A stretch of DNA of 5,429 bases from Anaerolineaceae bacterium (GTDB lineage: Bacteria; Chloroflexota; Anaerolineae; Anaerolineales; Anaerolineaceae): contig JAGOIM010000111.1 in the NCBI GenBank assembly GCA_017995665.1, positions 1 through 5,429 on the forward strand, read 5' to 3'. Each line of letters starts with the position of its first letter. Positions within the stretch are counted from its first letter, which is position 1. The notes under the pieces are model-generated. The model saw nothing but the letters and a program-made list of their open reading frames with translations, searched no databases and was not told the origin of the DNA. Made by a program: the position numbers and the translations under genes. Shown here one piece after another: positions 1 through 5,328 of the stretch.

Positions 1-1562
1 GTACAATGCTTCTGGTCGCCGTGGCTGCCTTGATTGCCTCCCTGGCAGTCAGCTTTCTCGCATCGCGAACCGCTGCCGGGATTGGCCGCGATGTTCGTTC
101 GGCAGTTTTTAACAAAGTCGAAAACTTCACCGCAGCTGAATTTGAGAAATTTTCAACCGCATCCTTGATTACCCGCACCACAAACGACGTTTCATCTGTC
201 CAAATGGTGATTTTTATGATCATGCGCATGGCATTCCAGGCACCTTTGATTGGAACCCTCGGCGTTATTTATGCACTCGATAAAAGCCCCGGTATGTGGT
301 GGACGATTGCTCTGATGGCAGCCCTGCTTCTCATCTTGGTTGGAATCATTTTCTCTCAACTCACGCCAAAATTTAAGATTGTTCAGAAATTAGTTGACCG
401 CTTAAATTTGGTGATTCGAGAAGATCTTTCCGGTTTGTTGGTTGTCCGCGCATTCAATAAAGAGAAATTCGAAGAAGACCGTTTTGACAAAGCCAACACC
501 GACGTAAAGAACAACCAACTTTTTATCGGTCGCACGATGGCTTTTGCCTTCCCCTTTATGAATATCATCATGCAGAGCGCTCAAGTCCTAATCATCTGGG
601 TCGGCGCCCGTTATGTTGCCCAAAGCTCAATGCAGGTTGGCGATCTGATGGCTTTCATGCAATACGCCATGCAAATTTTCTTCTCCTTTATGCAGCTTTC
701 AATGCTCTTCATCTTCATCCCTCGTGCTGCTGTTTCCGGGGATCGAATTGCTGACGTTTTGGAAACAGAAATTGCCATTAAAGATCCGATTGAACCTCAA
801 AATTTAACGAAACCAGTCAAAGGTTTGGTTGAATTTCATGATGTCGATTTCCGCTATCCGGACGCTGAAGCGGATGTCTTACACGATATCAGCTTCCGAG
901 CCGAACCGGGCAAAACTACTGCCATTATCGGTTCAACCGGTTCCGGTAAGTCAACCTTGATCAATTTGTTGCCACGCTTTTTTGAAGTTAGCAAAGGCGC
1001 AATCACAATTGACGGAGTTGATATTCGCGATATCACTCAGAAAGAATTGCGCGACACAATCGGTTTTGCACCTCAGAGAGGGCTGCTTTTCAGCGGTACC
1101 GTTGAAAGCAACCTCAAGGTCGGCAAGCCTGATGCAACTGAAGCGGAAATGATTGAAGCAATCGAAATTTCTCAGGCTGCTAATTTTGTGCTCGAGAATG
1201 AAGATGGTTTGAACATGGAAATTGCTCAGGGCGGAAGTAATGTATCAGGCGGTCAAAAACAACGGCTTTCAATCGCCCGAGCGGTGATTAAACGACCGCC
1301 AATTTTCATCTTTGACGATACTTTTTCTGCTCTCGATTACAAGACCGATGCGGTATTACGCAGTGAATTAAATAAAAAACTTAAAGGCAGTACGATTTTG
1401 ATCGTAACCCAACGTGTGGCAACTGCCAAAAATTCTGACCAAATCCTCGTTTTGGATAATGGTCGCTTAATTGGAAAGGGCAAGCATGACGAGCTGATGA
1501 AAACTTGCGAAACCTACCACGAAATTGCCAGTTCTCAGCTCAGTGAGGCGGAGTTAGCATGA
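1..1562 (+). CDS. ABC exporter half-transporter with degenerate ATPase site (5' partial)
   Basis: This is a membrane-spanning ABC exporter subunit (TMD-NBD), likely the non-catalytic partner of the next gene. The frame is open to the left edge. From the first visible ATG at 6 there are 518 residues; family members run to about 580, so roughly 60 N-terminal residues including TM1 are missing. Numbering from that Met: TM2 about 1-20, TM3/4 about 71-118, TM5/6 about 180-240; intracellular loop motif with SLITRTTNDV near 53-62; A-loop Tyr284; Walker A GSTGSGKST 309-317; Q-loop Gln357; signature VSGGQ 413-417; Walker B ending Asp437; D-loop SALD 441-444. Two key residues deviate: the catalytic Glu is Asp438 (IFDDTFSALD) and the H-loop His is Gln469 (VTQR). 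The same pair of changes is known in TM287 of Thermotoga. The exported substrate cannot be read from sequence; drug or lipid export is family-level inference. Confidence 0.93.
   Translation, partial: TMLLVAVAALIASLAVSFLASRTAAGIGRDVRSAVFNKVENFTAAEFEKFSTASLITRTTNDVSSVQMVIFMIMRMAFQAPLIGTLGVIYALDKSPGMWWTIALMAALLLILVGIIFSQLTPKFKIVQKLVDRLNLVIREDLSGLLVVRAFNKEKFEEDRFDKANTDVKNNQLFIGRTMAFAFPFMNIIMQSAQVLIIWVGARYVAQSSMQVGDLMAFMQYAMQIFFSFMQLSMLFIFIPRAAVSGDRIADVLETEIAIKDPIEPQNLTKPVKGLVEFHDVDFRYPDAEADVLHDISFRAEPGKTTAIIGSTGSGKSTLINLLPRFFEVSKGAITIDGVDIRDITQKELRDTIGFAPQRGLLFSGTVESNLKVGKPDATEAEMIEAIEISQAANFVLENEDGLNMEIAQGGSNVSGGQKQRLSIARAVIKRPPIFIFDDTFSALDYKTDAVLRSELNKKLKGSTILIVTQRVATAKNSDQILVLDNGRLIGKGKHDELMKTCETYHEIASSQLSEAELA
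1550..1553 (+). promoter_or_regulatory. Ribosome binding site inside the end of the first ABC gene
   Basis: GGAG lies 5 bases before the ATG at 1559, within the last codons of the upstream gene. With the ATGA stop/start overlap it supports 1559 as the start of the second subunit and indicates translational coupling, as expected for subunits needed in equal amounts. Confidence 0.6.
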
Positions 1563-3448
1563 GTAATAACACACAACCAGTAAATAATAACAATAAAGCT
1601 CCGGTCACCAAACGACAATCAGGTGGAAGACCAGGAGGCGGGCCCGGCGCATTGATGCCCGGTGAAAAAGCACGCGACTTTAAAGGCACCATGACCCATT
1701 TGTCCCGCTATCTGGGCGGCTTCACCTGGGCGATTGTTATCACCATGGTCGTCGCAGCTGCTTCAACCATATTTTCCATTTTTGGACCCCGAACTTTGGG
1801 ACTCGCTACGACCGAACTCTACGAGGGTGTCATGCGCATGGTCCAAAACAACCCAGTCGGAATTGACTTTGCCACCCTTAACCAAATTTTGCTGCAAGTA
1901 CTATTCTTGTACGTAATCTCAGCTTTGCTTGGCTTAATTCAAGGCTACATTTTGTCTCAAATTTCCGCCAAAATTAGTTATCAACTGCGGGATGATATTT
2001 CCCACAAGATTAACCGCCTCCCTCTTAGCTACTTTGACAGAACTACCCGAGGCGAAGTGCTTTCTCGCATTACAAATGACGTCGACACAATCAGTCAGAC
2101 GCTCAACGAGAGTCTTTCTCAAATTATCACTTCGGTAACCCGTGTTGTCGGTGTTTTGGTCATGATGCTTGGGATTAACATCTGGATGACCCTGATTGGT
2201 TTGCTGATGGTGCCTGCCTCGATGATAATCATTCGCCTTGTGGTTGGAAGATCACAAAAATATTACTTCCAGCAACAAGAATATCTTGGACACATCAACA
2301 GTCACATTGAAGAAATGTATGGCGGACATACGGTCGTTAAAGCTTTCAATGGTGAAAATGAGAGCATCGCAAAATTTAGCAATATCAACGACACGCTCTA
2401 CAACAGTGCCTGGCGTTCACAATTCCTGAGCGCCATGATTCAGCCCAGCATGCGCCTTTTGAGCAATCTCGGCTATATTGCCGTCACAATTTTAGGTGGC
2501 ACTCTCGTGATTCGCGAGCAACTGACCGTTGGCGACATCCAGGCATTCATTCAATATCTGCGCTCCTTCCAGGATCCGCTGATGCAGATTGCCAATATCA
2601 CCAACATCCTCCAGCAAACCGCTGCCGCCGCTGAACGTGTTTTTGAGTTCTTGCACGAAGAAGAAATCTCACCCGATGTTGCAAATCCAGTCGTCGTTGA
2701 TCATGTTAACGGGGAAGTCGAATTCAAAAACGTCCGCTTTGGTTATGACCCTGACCAGCCGGTTATCAAAAACTTCTCCCTTATGGTTGAACCCGGTCAG
2801 CAAATTGCGATTGTCGGGCCAACCGGTGCCGGGAAAACCACATTGGTTAAGTTGCTGATGCGTTTTTATGAGATTGACAGTGGCGAGATTTTGATTGATG
2901 GTATCAATATCAATCAATTTACCCGCGAGGACTTACGCAGCAAGTTTGCCATGGTTTTGCAAGACACCTGGCTTTTCAATGGCACAATTAGAGAGAATAT
3001 CCGATACGGTCGTCAGGATGCTACGGATGAAGAGGTGGAACGCGCAGCCGATTTGGCTTATGCCGATCACTTCACCCGAACCCTGCCCGGTGGCTATGAA
3101 ATGGTCTTGAACGAAGATGCCAGCAACGTCTCTGCCGGTCAGAAGCAGTTGCTCACCATCGCAAGAGCCGTTCTGGCAGACCCGGCTATTTTGATTTTGG
3201 ATGAGGCGACCAGTTCTGTCGATACCCGAACGGAAGTCTTAATTCAAAAAGCAATGGATAAATTGATGAAAGGCCGCACATCCTTCGTGATTGCCCACCG
3301 CCTTTCAACCATTCGCAACGCAGACCGAATTTTAGTCTTGCGAGATGGCGATATCGTTGAGCAGGGATCGCATGACGAGCTTTTGGCAGCCAAGGGCTTC
3401 TATGCTGAACTTTATAACAGCCAGTTTTTGACTCAGATAGATTCTTAA
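1559..3448 (+). CDS. ABC exporter half-transporter, catalytic-site partner
   Basis: Complete 629-residue TMD-NBD exporter subunit. It begins with a hydrophilic Gly/Pro/Asn-rich tail (1-45) ending in PGEKARDFKGT, common in this subfamily and accounting for its slightly long length. TM1 is about 56-76, TM2 109-131, TM3/4 188-228, TM5/6 296-345. Intracellular loops carry SRITNDVDT (169-177) and the VVKAF motif (259-263). The NBD has A-loop Tyr396, Walker A GPTGAGKTT 420-428, Q-loop Gln468, signature VSAGQ 524-528, Walker B ILILDE with catalytic Glu549, D-loop SSVD 552-555 and H-loop His580. Its own Walker B and His are canonical, but Ala526 replaces the first Gly of SGGQ. In a head-to-tail NBD dimer this altered signature faces the first subunit's Walker A, so all three deviations fall in one ATP site (inference from known TM287/288 architecture). 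ATG overlaps the upstream stop by 4 bases, so the pair is an operon. Confidence 0.96.
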   Translation: MSNNTQPVNNNNKAPVTKRQSGGRPGGGPGALMPGEKARDFKGTMTHLSRYLGGFTWAIVITMVVAAASTIFSIFGPRTLGLATTELYEGVMRMVQNNPVGIDFATLNQILLQVLFLYVISALLGLIQGYILSQISAKISYQLRDDISHKINRLPLSYFDRTTRGEVLSRITNDVDTISQTLNESLSQIITSVTRVVGVLVMMLGINIWMTLIGLLMVPASMIIIRLVVGRSQKYYFQQQEYLGHINSHIEEMYGGHTVVKAFNGENESIAKFSNINDTLYNSAWRSQFLSAMIQPSMRLLSNLGYIAVTILGGTLVIREQLTVGDIQAFIQYLRSFQDPLMQIANITNILQQTAAAAERVFEFLHEEEISPDVANPVVVDHVNGEVEFKNVRFGYDPDQPVIKNFSLMVEPGQQIAIVGPTGAGKTTLVKLLMRFYEIDSGEILIDGININQFTREDLRSKFAMVLQDTWLFNGTIRENIRYGRQDATDEEVERAADLAYADHFTRTLPGGYEMVLNEDASNVSAGQKQLLTIARAVLADPAILILDEATSSVDTRTEVLIQKAMDKLMKGRTSFVIAHRLSTIRNADRILVLRDGDIVEQGSHDELLAAKGFYAELYNSQFLTQIDS

Positions 3449-3463
3449 TTTAGCTTATGAAAC

Positions 3464-3491
3464 GGCGGAGTGGGCAAAAACTCACTCCGCC
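3464..3491 (+). terminator. Perfect hairpin after the ABC operon, terminator-like but no U-tract
   Basis: GGCGGAGTG (3464-3472) is exactly complementary to CACTCCGCC (3483-3491). A G-U and a G-C pair can extend the stem to 11 pairs, leaving a CAAAAA loop. It begins 15 bases after the stop codon of the second ABC gene, where a terminator or 3'-stabilising structure would sit. The bases after it are C-rich rather than T-rich, so classical Rho-independent termination is doubtful; RNA 3'-end protection or attenuation before Rho are alternatives. Confidence 0.5.
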
Positions 3492-3496
3492 CTGCA

Positions 3497-3556
3497 CCTC
3501 CCCGTTTCCCGCTTTACCGTTTCCTGATTTCCATTTTCCTGCTTTCCCGCTCCCTG
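3497..3556. repeat. Degenerate pyrimidine-rich 6-9 base repeat array, left half
   Basis: An almost pure pyrimidine run on the + strand made of imperfect units such as CCCGTTT, CCCGCTT, CCGTTT, CCTGATTT, CCTGCTTT and CCCGCTCCCTG. A 14-base string, CTCCCCGTTTCCCG, at 3498-3511 recurs exactly at 3676-3689 in the right half. No gene is read here; an open frame crossing the region has the biased, low-complexity content expected of a repeat. Confidence 0.6.
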
Positions 3557-3578
3557 ATGAACCGACAATATGAGAATC

Positions 3579-3637
3579 TCGTAAGGAAAAGGCCCTATAG
3601 CACCCGATGCGAAGCGAGTGGTGTGCCTTTTCTACGA
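3579..3637. repeat. Hairpin element A carrying the ACCCG...GAGTGGT core
   Basis: TCGTA (3579-3583) pairs with TACGA (3633-3637) and GAAAAGGC (3586-3593) pairs with GCCTTTTC (3625-3632), giving 13 perfect pairs with a two-base AG bulge. The 31-base loop contains a 21-base core (3602-3622) starting ACCCG and ending GAGTGGT. Close relatives of this core sit at 4921-4940 and 5029-5048. The similarity to the 4921 copy extends left through AAAGGC (3588-3593 versus 4906-4911). A T6 run follows at 3643-3648, so the hairpin might also end transcription of the ABC operon, though five bases separate stem and T-run. Confidence 0.6.
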
Positions 3638-3649
3638 AAGAATTTTTTA

Positions 3650-3695
3650 CCCGCTCCCTGCTCCCCCGATTCCCGCTCCCCGTTTCCCGTTTCCT
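3650..3695. repeat. Pyrimidine-rich repeat array, right half; G-quadruplex motif on the - strand
   Basis: Continues the array of 3497-3556 after the hairpin insert. It has six C-tracts of three or more bases (3650-3652, 3656-3658, 3663-3667, 3672-3674, 3678-3681, 3686-3688) separated by spacers of only 3-4 bases. The complementary strand therefore fits the classical G3+N1-7 quadruplex pattern with tracts to spare. It lies 18 bases upstream of the -35 region of the lipoprotein promoter. Formation in vivo is not shown by sequence alone. Confidence 0.6.
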
Positions 3696-3705
3696 TCTAC
3701 CTGCT

Positions 3706-3734
3706 TTTATTGCTCTACATTTAATCGTTATAAT
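3706..3734 (+). promoter_or_regulatory. Sigma-70-type promoter for the SUMF1 lipoprotein
   Basis: A perfect -10 box TATAAT at 3729-3734 has a weak -35 match, TTTATT, at 3706-3711 with the ideal 17-base spacing. Transcription would start near 3741, giving a leader of only about 23 nt before the ATG at 3764. The Shine-Dalgarno sequence is weak (AGAG at 3752-3755). The lipoprotein is therefore probably transcribed separately from the ABC operon. Confidence 0.55.
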
Positions 3735-3763
3735 AGGGCAGACTTAAAAACAGAGAAATCAAT

Positions 3764-4735
3764 ATGAAAAAAATCGCAACAAATAAAATTAACTCGAAAA
3801 TATTCACAGCCTTGGCAGTTTTGCTAAGTCTTTTTATTCTGCAAGCTTGCACGCCGAATGAAGCACCCATACCAACCGAGACGGCAGAAATTGTGACTCC
3901 AACCGCAAGCTTAGTTCCAAGCGCAACGCCATCGCCCACAGCCACCCCCACGGCAACCCCCGAACCAACTCCGACCAAAGCCTATAAAGCCGGAGAGCTC
4001 GAAACTCGCGAACAAGACGGCATGGAAATGGTCTACGTTCCAGCCGGCAGTTTTGAAATGGGCAGCGATTCTGAATTTGCAGACGAAATGCCACTCCGAC
4101 AGATAAGTTTGGATGCCTTTTTCATCGATAAATACGAAGTCAGCAACGGTCAATATCAAGAATGCCTGACTGCAGGCGCTTGTACCGAACCGGGCAATCT
4201 TACTACCCCCAGCCAGGAAAGTTACTTCGCAAACCCTGATTTCGCAGATTATCCGGTCGTCTATGTCGATTGGGGACAAGCCCAGGCCTATTGCCAATGG
4301 ATCGGTGGAGATTTGCCAAGCGAAGCCCAATGGGAAAAAGCAGCCCGCGGAACAGATGGACGCCAGTTCCCCTGGGGTAATGAAGGCCCCGACACCCAAT
4401 TCACTTTTGGAGCGGAAGACTTCCCGAACGACTACGCCAATTTCGACGACTATCAAGGCGATTTAACGCCGGTAGGCAACTATCCCAACGGTGCCAGTCC
4501 CTTTGGTGCCCTGGATATGGCTGGCAATGTTTGGGAATGGACACGCGATTGGTATGGAGCTTATGATGCTGGGCAAACTGTAAACCCGGAAGGTCCGGAG
4601 AGCGGCACAGATAAAGTCGTCCGCGGAGGCGCTTTTGATTTTGGTGCCTGGAGCATCCGCAGCACCTATCGTGGAAAACAAAGCCCCAATTATCAAAACT
4701 ACCAACAAGGCTTCCGCTGCATAGTCCTGCCCTAA
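3764..4735 (+). CDS. Secreted lipoprotein with SUMF1/FGE-sulfatase domain
   Basis: 323 residues. The signal peptide has a Lys-rich n-region (MKKIATNK), a hydrophobic core and a lipobox LQAC, with Cys29 as the predicted lipidated residue, so the mature protein should be membrane-anchored outside the cytoplasm. Residues 30-72 are a Thr/Pro-rich linker. From about 86 to the end is a full SUMF1 domain: MVYVPAGSFEMGSD (89-102), YEVSNGQYQECL (124-135), an LPSEAQWEKAARG block (184-196), FPWGN (202-206), GALDMAGNVWEWTRDWY (248-264), VVRGGAFD (285-292) and GFRC (316-319). Aligning to human FGE by the invariant GFRC puts Ala295 and Ser300 where the copper-binding cysteines 336 and 341 belong, so sulfatase activation is unlikely. 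Cys134 and Cys140 are close enough for a disulfide. Family members without these cysteines serve other, often unknown, roles. The ATG at 3764 is chosen because it gives a complete signal peptide right after a promoter. Confidence 0.92.
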   Translation: MKKIATNKINSKIFTALAVLLSLFILQACTPNEAPIPTETAEIVTPTASLVPSATPSPTATPTATPEPTPTKAYKAGELETREQDGMEMVYVPAGSFEMGSDSEFADEMPLRQISLDAFFIDKYEVSNGQYQECLTAGACTEPGNLTTPSQESYFANPDFADYPVVYVDWGQAQAYCQWIGGDLPSEAQWEKAARGTDGRQFPWGNEGPDTQFTFGAEDFPNDYANFDDYQGDLTPVGNYPNGASPFGALDMAGNVWEWTRDWYGAYDAGQTVNPEGPESGTDKVVRGGAFDFGAWSIRSTYRGKQSPNYQNYQQGFRCIVLP

Positions 4736-4741
4736 GCACAG

Positions 4742-4811
4742 CAAGGCAACAGCAATTTGTAGGGCGCGGTCGGAACTAATTTTTAACAAGGTAACAGCAA
4801 TTTGTAGGGCG
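4742..4811. repeat. 25-base direct repeat, two copies 45 bases apart
   Basis: The strings at 4742-4766 and 4787-4811 match at 24 of 25 positions (CAAGG, then C or T, then AACAGCAATTT and GTAGGGCG). The similarity weakens afterward (CGGTCGG versus AGGTTGA). Each copy ends in GTAGGGCG, the complement of CGCCCTAC found at 4993-5000 and 5102-5109. The first copy begins 7 bases after the lipoprotein stop codon. Confidence 0.8.
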
Positions 4812-4868
4812 AGGTTGAAGGTGCCAGAATCATCATGATACGGAAATTTTGTGCACCTTCAACCCGCC
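4808..4868. repeat. Long near-perfect hairpin
   Basis: GGTTGAAGGTGC (4813-4824) is perfectly complementary to 4853-4864. GGCG (4808-4811) pairs with CGCC (4865-4868) after a single bulged A at 4812. That gives 16 pairs enclosing a 28-base A/T-rich loop. It lies 72 bases after the lipoprotein stop. No T-run follows, so it is not a standard terminator. Confidence 0.7.
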
Positions 4869-4908
4869 TGAGTTTCGGTTTCATATAATTTTACATAATC
4901 ACATCAAA

Positions 4909-4996
4909 GGCGGACATAGTACCCGAACGCAGTGAGTGGTAATGAAAATGGGAGAACTCATAATGATATCAGGGTTAGAACATTTTCAATCTCGCC
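4909..4996. repeat. Hairpin element B (88 bases), ACCCG...GAGTGGT family
   Basis: Bounded by GGCG (4909-4912) and CGCC (4993-4996). An inner stem pairs TGAAAATG (4943-4950) with CATTTTCA (4981-4988). The 20-base core at 4921-4940 is unpaired on the left side between the stems. It aligns over its length with element C at about 70 percent identity by hand alignment, with the core and the following ATGGGA best kept. Confidence 0.7.
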
Positions 4997-5017
4997 CTAC
5001 GCAAATTTTCTCACAAT

Positions 5018-5105
5018 GGCGAACCTGTACCCGTACGAAGTGAGTGGTATTGAAGATGGGATTGCGCATAAAATTCCTCGAGGTTTAAACATCTTCTAGT
5101 TCGCC
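5018..5105. repeat. Hairpin element C (88 bases), tandem relative of element B
   Basis: An outer stem pairs GGCGAAC (5018-5024) with GTTCGCC (5099-5105), and an inner stem pairs GAAGATG (5052-5058) with CATCTTC (5090-5096). The core is at 5029-5048. It begins exactly 109 bases after element B and has the same length. The loop holds overlapping palindromes CCTCGAGG (5076-5083) and GTTTAAAC (5083-5090). The A-T pair in B's inner stem is a G-C pair here, keeping the stem perfect. Confidence 0.7.
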
Positions 5106-5161
5106 CTACACACCATATGCGTTCCAAAATGCTTGAATATTGCAAACTATATCCGTATTGT

Positions 5162-5190
5162 TTGCATTCCATCTTCATTTAAGTTATAAT
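5162..5190 (+). promoter_or_regulatory. Sigma-70-type promoter for the downstream dehydrogenase-like gene
   Basis: A perfect TATAAT -10 box at 5185-5190 is preceded by TTGCAT at 5162-5167 (TTG of the -35 consensus kept) with a 17-base spacer. The predicted start is near 5197, leaving a leader of about 130 nt before the ATG at 5329. This is the better of the two promoters in the window. Confidence 0.6.
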
Positions 5191-5214
5191 TTTCACAATC
5201 ACTAATAGTTACAA

Positions 5215-5253
5215 AGACCGACAGTTTTCCTAACAAGGAAACTGACCGGGTCT
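5215..5253 (+). promoter_or_regulatory. Structured 5' leader hairpin upstream of the dehydrogenase-like gene
   Basis: In the predicted leader, AGACC (5215-5219) pairs with GGTCT (5249-5253), and CAGTTTTCC (5222-5230) pairs with GGAAACTG (5237-5244) apart from one extra T, closing on a TAACAA loop. An internal loop (GA against ACCG) separates the stems. The remaining leader to 5328 shows only a small CTTGCAAG palindrome at 5267-5274 and the ribosome binding site. I do not recognise a known riboswitch or T-box, so a regulatory role is only possible. Confidence 0.4.
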
Positions 5254-5312
5254 CCATATAAAATGTCTTGCAAGCTTTGAAGGCAACCAATCAATTAACG
5301 GCTCTCTACTCG

Positions 5313-5320
5313 AAAGGAGA
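5313..5320 (+). promoter_or_regulatory. Strong ribosome binding site for the final gene
   Basis: AAAGGAGA ends 8 bases before the ATG at 5329; its GGAG core ends 9 bases before. It is the strongest Shine-Dalgarno match in the window and fixes the start of the last gene. Confidence 0.75.
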
Positions 5321-5328
5321 TTTCTACA

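Larger units (their letters stand above)
4804..5000. repeat. Putative miniature element with terminal inverted repeats
   Basis: The 16 bases at 4804-4819 (GTAGGGCGAGGTTGAA) match the reverse complement of 4985-5000 at 15 positions. Just outside lie GCAATTT (4797-4803) and GCAAATTT (5001-5008), a near-duplicate pair that could be a target-site duplication. There is no coding frame inside, so if mobile it would depend on a transposase elsewhere. It contains the long hairpin at 4808-4868 and hairpin element B. Whether the 197 bases moved as one unit, or are adjacent palindromes with similar ends, cannot be settled from one copy. Confidence 0.45.

Noticed and set aside
6..1562. Treating the ATG at position 6 as the true start of the first ABC gene
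   Set aside because: The frame is open upstream, no ribosome binding site can be seen, and the protein would lack TM1; truncation by the window edge is the simpler reading.
3470..3724. An open frame of 84 codons across the pyrimidine array
   Set aside because: Its translation is dominated by Pro/Phe/Leu/Ser from the low-complexity repeat, it starts inside a hairpin and has no ribosome binding site.
3911..4456. A 181-codon open frame on the - strand
   Set aside because: It lies wholly opposite the clearly coding SUMF1 lipoprotein, has no recognisable domain, and is an antisense shadow of it.
3764..4735. Calling the lipoprotein a formylglycine-generating enzyme
   Set aside because: The copper-binding cysteine pair is absent in the anchored alignment.
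4884..4889. A third TATAAT that could be a -10 box
   Set aside because: No acceptable -35 is found at 16-18 bases upstream, and no gene starts within reach on the + strand.
5076..5090. Adjacent XhoI-like (CTCGAG) and PmeI-like (GTTTAAAC) palindromes suggesting an engineered cloning site
   Set aside because: There is no vector-like sequence around them; they sit in the loop of a natural repeat element whose sister copy lacks them.
4909..5105. Possible short CRISPR array from the repeated elements
   Set aside because: Only two diverged 88-base copies, with the repeats themselves nearly abutting; there are no short identical repeats with regular unique spacers and no cas genes.
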